A stretch of DNA of 64,000 nucleotides from Myxococcus stipitatus (GTDB lineage Bacteria; Myxococcota; Myxococcia; Myxococcales; Myxococcaceae). The position numbers and the translations under genes were made by a program. The stretch's first letter is position 1, and every line of letters begins with the position of its first letter. Location: contig NZ_JAKCFI010000008.1 in assembly GCF_021412625.1 (NCBI RefSeq), positions 248,001 through 312,000 of the forward strand, in the 5' to 3' direction. Positions 59,877 to 64,000 of the stretch are shown here, piece by piece. The notes beneath the pieces are model-generated. The model was not told the DNA's origin, made no database searches, and worked only from the letters and a program-made list of their open reading frames with translations.

Positions 59877-59910
59877 CGGAGGGCGGAGGCACACGGCGCT
59901 CCGCCCTCCG
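59877..59910. terminator. Convergent hairpin between S9 and M16 peptidase genes
   Basis: CGGAGGGCGGAG (59877-59888) and CTCCGCCCTCCG (59899-59910) form a perfect 12-base stem with a ten-base loop between convergent stop codons. No T run follows on either strand. Confidence 0.72.
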
Positions 59911-59917
59911 GGCGTCG

Positions 59918-61324
59918 TCAGCGCAGCGCGGGCGTGACGACCTTCAGCTGCGGCTTCACCGTCTTCATGTCGCCCACGACGACGAAGGTCATCGCGTCGC
60001 GCACCAGCGTCTTCGCGGCGGCCTGCTGCACCTGCTCCGGCGTGACGGCCATCACCGCCTGCACGTAGTCGCGCAGGTACGCGTCCGTCAGGCCATGCAG
60101 GTCCACGAACGCCAGCTGGCTGATGATGCCCTCGCGCGACGCGTTCTCCAGCACGAACGTCCCGGCCAGGTAGTTCTGCACCGAGCGCAGCTCCTCCGCG
60201 GGCGGCGGCGTCTTGCGCAGCGCGTCCACCTCGCCCAGGATCTCCTTCAGCGACTCCCCCGTGACGGCGGTCGTCACGTCCGCCCGCTGGACCCAGTAGG
60301 CGTCCTCCGGGTGGAGGGTCACCATGCTGTGGGGCGAATACGAGTACCCGCGCTTCTCGCGGATGTTCGCGGTGATGCGCGAGCTGAAGTACCCACCGAG
60401 CAGGACGTTCATCACCCGCTGCGGGATGTAGTCCGGGCTCGTGGGCGGCACCGCCTTCACCGCGACGCGCACCGTGGACTGCACCGCGCCGGGCCGGTCG
60501 ATGAACTGCACCGTCTTCGCCACCTTCTGCTTGGGCACGTTGCGCGCGCGCGCGGGCCCGGCCTTCCAGCCGGAGAACGCGTCACGCACCGCCTTCTCCG
60601 CCGCCGCCGCGTCGAAGCGCCCGACGATGTAGAGCCGCGCCCGGGCCGCGCCCATGTTGGCGTCGTAGAACGCCCGCACCGCCTCCGGCGTGTACCCCTT
60701 GAGCATCGCCTCCGTGGGGAACGTGCGGCCGTACGGATGGTCCCCATAGAGGGACTGCGCCAGCCGCTCGTCGGCGATGACCTGCGGCTGGCTCTTGTAG
60801 ATGGCCATGTCGCGCAGCAGGTCGCCCTTGATGCGCTCCACCTGCGCCGGGGCGAAGGTGGGGTTCATCGCCACGTCCGCGATGAGCGCCACCGCCTCCG
60901 GCGCGGACTCGGACAGGACCTCCATGCCGATGGAGCTCTGGTCCTGGTACGTCGACACGCTGAGCGCGCCGCCCAGCAGCGCCGCCGCCTGGGCGATCTG
61001 CTCCGCCGACCGGGTGGTGGTGCCCTCGGGCAACAGCCGCCCCGTCAGGTCCGCGAGCCAGACCTCGTTCGGCTTCTCGTGGATGTTGCCGGTGTCCACC
61101 ATCAGCCGGATGGCGACCTTGGGCATGTCGCCGTAGGGCACCATCGAGACCTGCAAGCCATTGTCGAGCTTCAGCTCCGTGCGCGCCGGCGGATTGAACG
61201 GCTTGGGCGGCCCCGCCACCGGAGGCGCCTCTTTCGCGGGGGCCTGGGCGAGGACGGGGGAGGAGACCAGCCCGAGCACCATCAGCGCGGGCACGATGCG
61301 AGTGCGAAGGGTGTTCATGTTCAT
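59918..61324 (-). CDS. M16-family protein, likely inactive subunit
   Basis: A 468-residue exported M16 protein (signal MNMNTLRTRIVPALMVLGLVSSPVLAQ). The fold marks KLDNGLQVSMVPY and GGYFSSRITANIREKRGYSY are present. The zinc motif HxxEH is missing: the position reads EVWLADLTGRLL, so it probably cannot cleave on its own. This is the usual arrangement for the non-catalytic partner of an M16B pair. It starts 12 bases after the stop of the active subunit (61337-62776), with GAGGAG seven bases before the ATG. Together they probably form a periplasmic heterodimer. Confidence 0.9.
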   Translation of the reverse strand: MNMNTLRTRIVPALMVLGLVSSPVLAQAPAKEAPPVAGPPKPFNPPARTELKLDNGLQVSMVPYGDMPKVAIRLMVDTGNIHEKPNEVWLADLTGRLLPEGTTTRSAEQIAQAAALLGGALSVSTYQDQSSIGMEVLSESAPEAVALIADVAMNPTFAPAQVERIKGDLLRDMAIYKSQPQVIADERLAQSLYGDHPYGRTFPTEAMLKGYTPEAVRAFYDANMGAARARLYIVGRFDAAAAEKAVRDAFSGWKAGPARARNVPKQKVAKTVQFIDRPGAVQSTVRVAVKAVPPTSPDYIPQRVMNVLLGGYFSSRITANIREKRGYSYSPHSMVTLHPEDAYWVQRADVTTAVTGESLKEILGEVDALRKTPPPAEELRSVQNYLAGTFVLENASREGIISQLAFVDLHGLTDAYLRDYVQAVMAVTPEQVQQAAAKTLVRDAMTFVVVGDMKTVKPQLKVVTPALR

Positions 61325-61336
61325 GGCGCAATCTCC

Positions 61337-62776
61337 TCAGGGGGCCTGGGTCTTCGCGGCGGCCGCGGGCGCGGGCGTCACCGTGAGGATGGTGCGGTTC
61401 TCTCGGCGCAGGTACTCGCGCGCCGTCTTCTGGATGAGCTCCGGCGTCACCTTCATCAGCTCCGCCTCGAGCCGGTTGATGCGGGACGGGTCGTCGTAGA
61501 ACAGCGCGAACGACGCCAGCAGGTCCGCGCGGCCGAAGCCGTACATCATCTCCACCTGGTCATACAGCTGCGAGCGCGCCTTCACCCGGGCCCGCGCCAG
61601 CGTCGCCTCGTCGATGGGCTTCTCCCGCAGGGGCTCCACCGCCGCGTCGATCTCCTTCACGATGGCGTCCGGCGCCGTGGCCTGGTCGTGGAACAGGTAC
61701 GCCGTCCACTGCATGGGGCCGAAATAGTTCCACTGGCTGCCCAGCTGGTTCGCCCCGCCGAGCACCTCGCCCGTCAGCCCCTTCTGCTGCACCAGCCGCT
61801 GGTAGAGCGCGCTGTCGTTGCCCTGCAGCAGCACCTGGTCGATGAGCGCCATCGCGTAGTGCTCGGGCGTGCCGGGCGCGGGCATGTGGTAGCCCACCGC
61901 CAGCCCCGGACGCTGCGCCAGCGCGTCCTGCTTGTCCCGGCGCTTCTCCTGCTCCTGACGCGGCTCGGAGATGTCCGGCTTCTTCGGCTGCTCCACCTTG
62001 GGCAGCGCGGCGAAGTACTTCTGGACCCAACCCTTCACCAGCTCGGGCTCGAAGTCCCCCACCACCACGAGCACCGCGTTGCTCGGCGCGTAGTACGTCT
62101 TGAAGAACGAGCGGACGTCGTCCAGCGTCGCCGCCTCCAGGTCCTTCAGGTCGCCGTAGAAGTTGTGCGCGTTGTACCAGTTGGTGTTCGCCACCTGCGG
62201 CATGTCCAGCCACGGGAAGCCCCCGTAGGGCCGGTTGAGGACGTTGACCTTCACCTCGTTGGCCACCACGCCCTGCTGGTTCTTCAGGTTCTCCTGCGTC
62301 ACCTCCAGGCTCCGCATCCGGTCCGCCTCGGCCCAGAGCATCGTCTCCAGCGCGTTGGAGGGGACGATTTCGAAGTAGTTGGTGAAGTCGAAGCGCGTGG
62401 AGCCGTTGAGCACGCCGCCGTTCTTCTGGATGAGGCGGATGAACTCCATCTTCCCCAGGTTGCGCGAGCCCTGGAACATCATGTGCTCGAACAGGTGCGC
62501 GAAGCCCGTGCGGTCCTTCGGCTCGATACGGAAGCCGATGTTGTAATAGACAGCCACCGCCGCCGTGGGCGACGTGGTGTCCCTGGACAGGACCACCTTC
62601 AAGCCATTGTCGAGCTTGAAGTAGTCCACCGGCACCTGGAGGCCAGTCCGCTCTGGCGCGGGGGCCTCCGCCGTCGGCGCCTCCGCCACCGGAGCCGGTG
62701 AGGGCTTCGGCGCTTCCTGCGTGGTCGCACACCCAGTGAGCGCGGCCAGCGCTACCGCTCCCAACATGCTTCGCAT
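61337..62776 (-). CDS. M16-family zinc metallopeptidase, catalytic subunit
   Basis: A 479-residue lipoprotein (lipobox ALTGC, C16). HLFEH at residues 94-98 is the inverted zinc motif of M16 peptidases, and the distal Glu is in NEVKVNVLNRPYG. The second M16 unit is marked by GGANQLGSQWNYFG. It would cut peptides in the periplasm or at the outer membrane, together with the partner encoded immediately downstream. GAGGAGG precedes the ATG by six bases. The promoter should lie in the gap 62777-63095. Confidence 0.92.
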   Translation of the reverse strand: MRSMLGAVALAALTGCATTQEAPKPSPAPVAEAPTAEAPAPERTGLQVPVDYFKLDNGLKVVLSRDTTSPTAAVAVYYNIGFRIEPKDRTGFAHLFEHMMFQGSRNLGKMEFIRLIQKNGGVLNGSTRFDFTNYFEIVPSNALETMLWAEADRMRSLEVTQENLKNQQGVVANEVKVNVLNRPYGGFPWLDMPQVANTNWYNAHNFYGDLKDLEAATLDDVRSFFKTYYAPSNAVLVVVGDFEPELVKGWVQKYFAALPKVEQPKKPDISEPRQEQEKRRDKQDALAQRPGLAVGYHMPAPGTPEHYAMALIDQVLLQGNDSALYQRLVQQKGLTGEVLGGANQLGSQWNYFGPMQWTAYLFHDQATAPDAIVKEIDAAVEPLREKPIDEATLARARVKARSQLYDQVEMMYGFGRADLLASFALFYDDPSRINRLEAELMKVTPELIQKTAREYLRRENRTILTVTPAPAAAAKTQAP

Positions 62777-63095
62777 CGGACCTCCTCGGGGGACTTCGAT
62801 TCGTTACCGAAGGACGCAGCCACTACGTCGATGTCGCGACCCGATTGCCAAAGTTTCCGGGTTCTCGCAATGGAACAAATCCAGCCGGACGCACGACGCG
62901 CGACGTCGTCCCCGGCGCGTCCCGCGCCCCCAACGTCACCTGGAGGACACTCGGCCCGCCCGCGCCAATTCCTGCCACGCCCCGCTCTCGCGCTGACTGC
63001 GCATGGGCGCGACTTTGTGGTTTTGGGGACTGGACACGATAATCCCGTTTGCCTGCTCGCGTGCCGTGAGTCAGGCGTCGCTGCGTGGAGACATC
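62777..63095. other. 319-bp gap between divergent genes
   Basis: No gene is supported. It contains the plus-strand promoter at 63015-63043 for the small Cys-rich protein. No clear minus-strand promoter for the M16 pair was identified. Confidence 0.55.
63015..63043 (+). promoter_or_regulatory. Sigma-70-type promoter of the small Cys-rich protein
   Basis: TTGTGG (63015-63020), a 17-base spacer and GATAAT (63038-63043). The expected start site near 63050 leaves a 46-base leader before ATG 63096. Confidence 0.75.
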
Positions 63096-63395
63096 ATGAA
63101 CTCGTGCTCGAAGATGCTGCTTGCTGGCGCCGCGCTGTTGCTGACCCCGCTGACCGCGTCCGCGCTGCCGGAGGACTGCGACGTGGCCTGTGAGCCCACC
63201 ACCCCGTGCTGGGTGCGGTGTGCCCTGCCCTGGAACACGACCATCGTCACGTGTGGCGTGTGGGTGGAGGAGTACTCCGTCGGGACGTGCGGTCAGACGC
63301 TGGACGCGCCCGCCGAGGAGCCTCGGGCGGCGGTGGAGACGCAGGCGCCGGTGTGCACCGAGCCGATGGTGAGCGCCCCCGCCCCGTCCCGGTAG
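63096..63395 (+). CDS. Small exported Cys-rich protein
   Basis: A 99-residue protein with signal peptide MNSCSKMLLAGAALLLTPLTASA. The mature part has Cys in CDVACEPTTPCWVRC, then a further CGVWVEEYSVGTCG, and a short Ala/Pro/Glu tail. At least three disulfides are possible. Nothing points to an activity; antimicrobial, adhesive or structural roles are open. No strong ribosome site is seen, but the promoter upstream is good and the signal peptide is clear. Confidence 0.65.
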   Translation: MNSCSKMLLAGAALLLTPLTASALPEDCDVACEPTTPCWVRCALPWNTTIVTCGVWVEEYSVGTCGQTLDAPAEEPRAAVETQAPVCTEPMVSAPAPSR

Positions 63396-63471
63396 TCCCC
63401 GGCGCAGCCGGCCCCGCGCTCCCGGACGTGGAGAGGCGGGGCCGTCGTTCGTCACGCGGGCGGGCGGCGCG

Positions 63472-64000
63472 CTACCACTGCGCGGGGTCCGCGTCCGCGA
63501 AGGTCGTCCCCACGCCAATCTCGTCGAACCAGACGCTGCGCGTGCCCTGGCTGCCCTGCATGTAACCACTGTCATGCCAGCCATTGGCATACAGGCCCAC
63601 GCGGAACTGGAAGGAGCGGTCGTCCGCCACCGTGGTGGGCAGGTTGTACTGCTCCAGCACCTTCACGCCGTCGAACCAGAGCTTGTAGTAGCCGGTGTCA
63701 TCGCTGGCCCACTTCGCCTGGATGACGACCTTGTGCCACGTGCCCGCGGTCACCGTGGCCAGGTTGCCGAACGTCACCGTCTTCTGGCTGCACACGGTGC
63801 CCTGCTTCACGCGCGTGAAGAGCTGGTTGCCCTGCAGCCACACCATGCTCGACGGCATGTAGTCGTCACAGCCCGTGTCCGAGAAGTCCGCGATGAACTG
63901 CGCGATGTTGTAGGACTGCGGCTGGAACTGCCAGTCCTGCTGGAGCCGGAACGCGAAGCCGTAGAAGCCCATGTCTCCCCGGCGGTACACGTTGCTCCGC
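63472..64000 (-). CDS. Polysaccharide lyase-like (LamG/jelly-roll) protein, partial
   Basis: The C-terminal ~176 residues of a jelly-roll beta-sandwich protein; the frame is open to the window edge, so the N-terminus is missing. Marks are MGFYGFAFRLQQDWQFQ, AGTWHKVVIQAKWASDDTGYYKLWFDGVKV and the end WFDEIGVGTTFADADP, like the polysaccharide-lyase (heparin-lyase-type) or LamG fold. It may bind or cut a polysaccharide outside the cell. Assignment is by fold only. Confidence 0.7.
   Translation of the reverse strand, partial: RSNVYRRGDMGFYGFAFRLQQDWQFQPQSYNIAQFIADFSDTGCDDYMPSSMVWLQGNQLFTRVKQGTVCSQKTVTFGNLATVTAGTWHKVVIQAKWASDDTGYYKLWFDGVKVLEQYNLPTTVADDRSFQFRVGLYANGWHDSGYMQGSQGTRSVWFDEIGVGTTFADADPAQW

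Noticed and set aside
60095-62701. An 868-codon plus-strand open frame
   Set aside because: It mirrors the M16 pair and is rich in His/Arg/Leu as expected of antisense frames in high-GC DNA.

Overview
This 64 kb window is GC-rich, mostly intergenic-poor bacterial chromosome and looks like a fruiting-type myxobacterium (Myxococcota, probably Myxococcaceae). The pointers are a large share of predicted lipoproteins, Ig-like, Kelch and Cys-rich surface proteins, a PEGA-domain protein, a Hanks-type Ser/Thr kinase with a Pro/Ala-rich tail, a very large propeller-type hybrid histidine kinase, and many secreted proteases. About 47 protein genes are supported. I found no rRNA, tRNA, CRISPR array, insertion sequence or phage gene.

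Layout. 1-2.1 kb: two convergent GT4-type glycosyltransferases (the first cut by the window edge) with a 53-bp direct repeat between them. 2.3-5.1 kb: a lipoprotein with Ig-like modules and one CXXCH motif. 5.1-11.2 kb, minus strand: PP2C phosphatase, divergent protein kinase, nicotinamidase-like hydrolase and TerY-like vWA protein, followed by two small genes (one apparently a nucleotidyltransferase remnant), and preceded by an NrtR-type Nudix regulator. 11.3-23.2 kb: a lipid-kinase-like protein and four exported proteins (PEGA protein, M64 metallopeptidase, Cys-rich lipoprotein, nine-Ig-domain nuclease-like lipoprotein). 23.2-36 kb: small stress or periplasmic proteins, a ferredoxin reductase, the 1639-residue hybrid histidine kinase, an RDD-like membrane protein and a Ser/Thr kinase. 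36-46 kb: S8 protease, beta-barrel protein, M24 peptidase, small lipoproteins, Kelch protein, YbaK-like deacylase and an orphan ABC ATPase. 46.5-48.9 kb: a two-gene unit (lipoprotein plus repeat-bearing HETAH protein) with a frameshifted partial copy of the lipoprotein gene on its other side. 48.9-64 kb: Tat-type SDR with divergent LysR regulator, ricin-B/FN3/sorbosone dehydrogenase protein, FAD oxidoreductase, AllA-like lyase, S9 peptidase, an M16 pair and a partial lyase-like protein.

The best candidate for an undescribed system is at 5.1-11.2 kb. A PP2C/kinase/vWA triad of the TerY-P (E. coli YegK/YegI/YegL) type carries a nicotinamidase-like gene inside it. Both the triad and the adjacent nrtR-like gene have a promoter with the same design: a TTGAC-type -35 box, a 15-bp GTGT-N7-ACAC palindrome filling the spacer, and a TATG-type -10 box. 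In the nrtR-like gene the predicted transcript begins at or next to the start codon. This suggests, by inference, a phospho-signalling module under NAD/ADP-ribose control. The second candidate is the HETAH protein with its duplicated lipoprotein neighbour, which may be an effector with an immunity-like partner.
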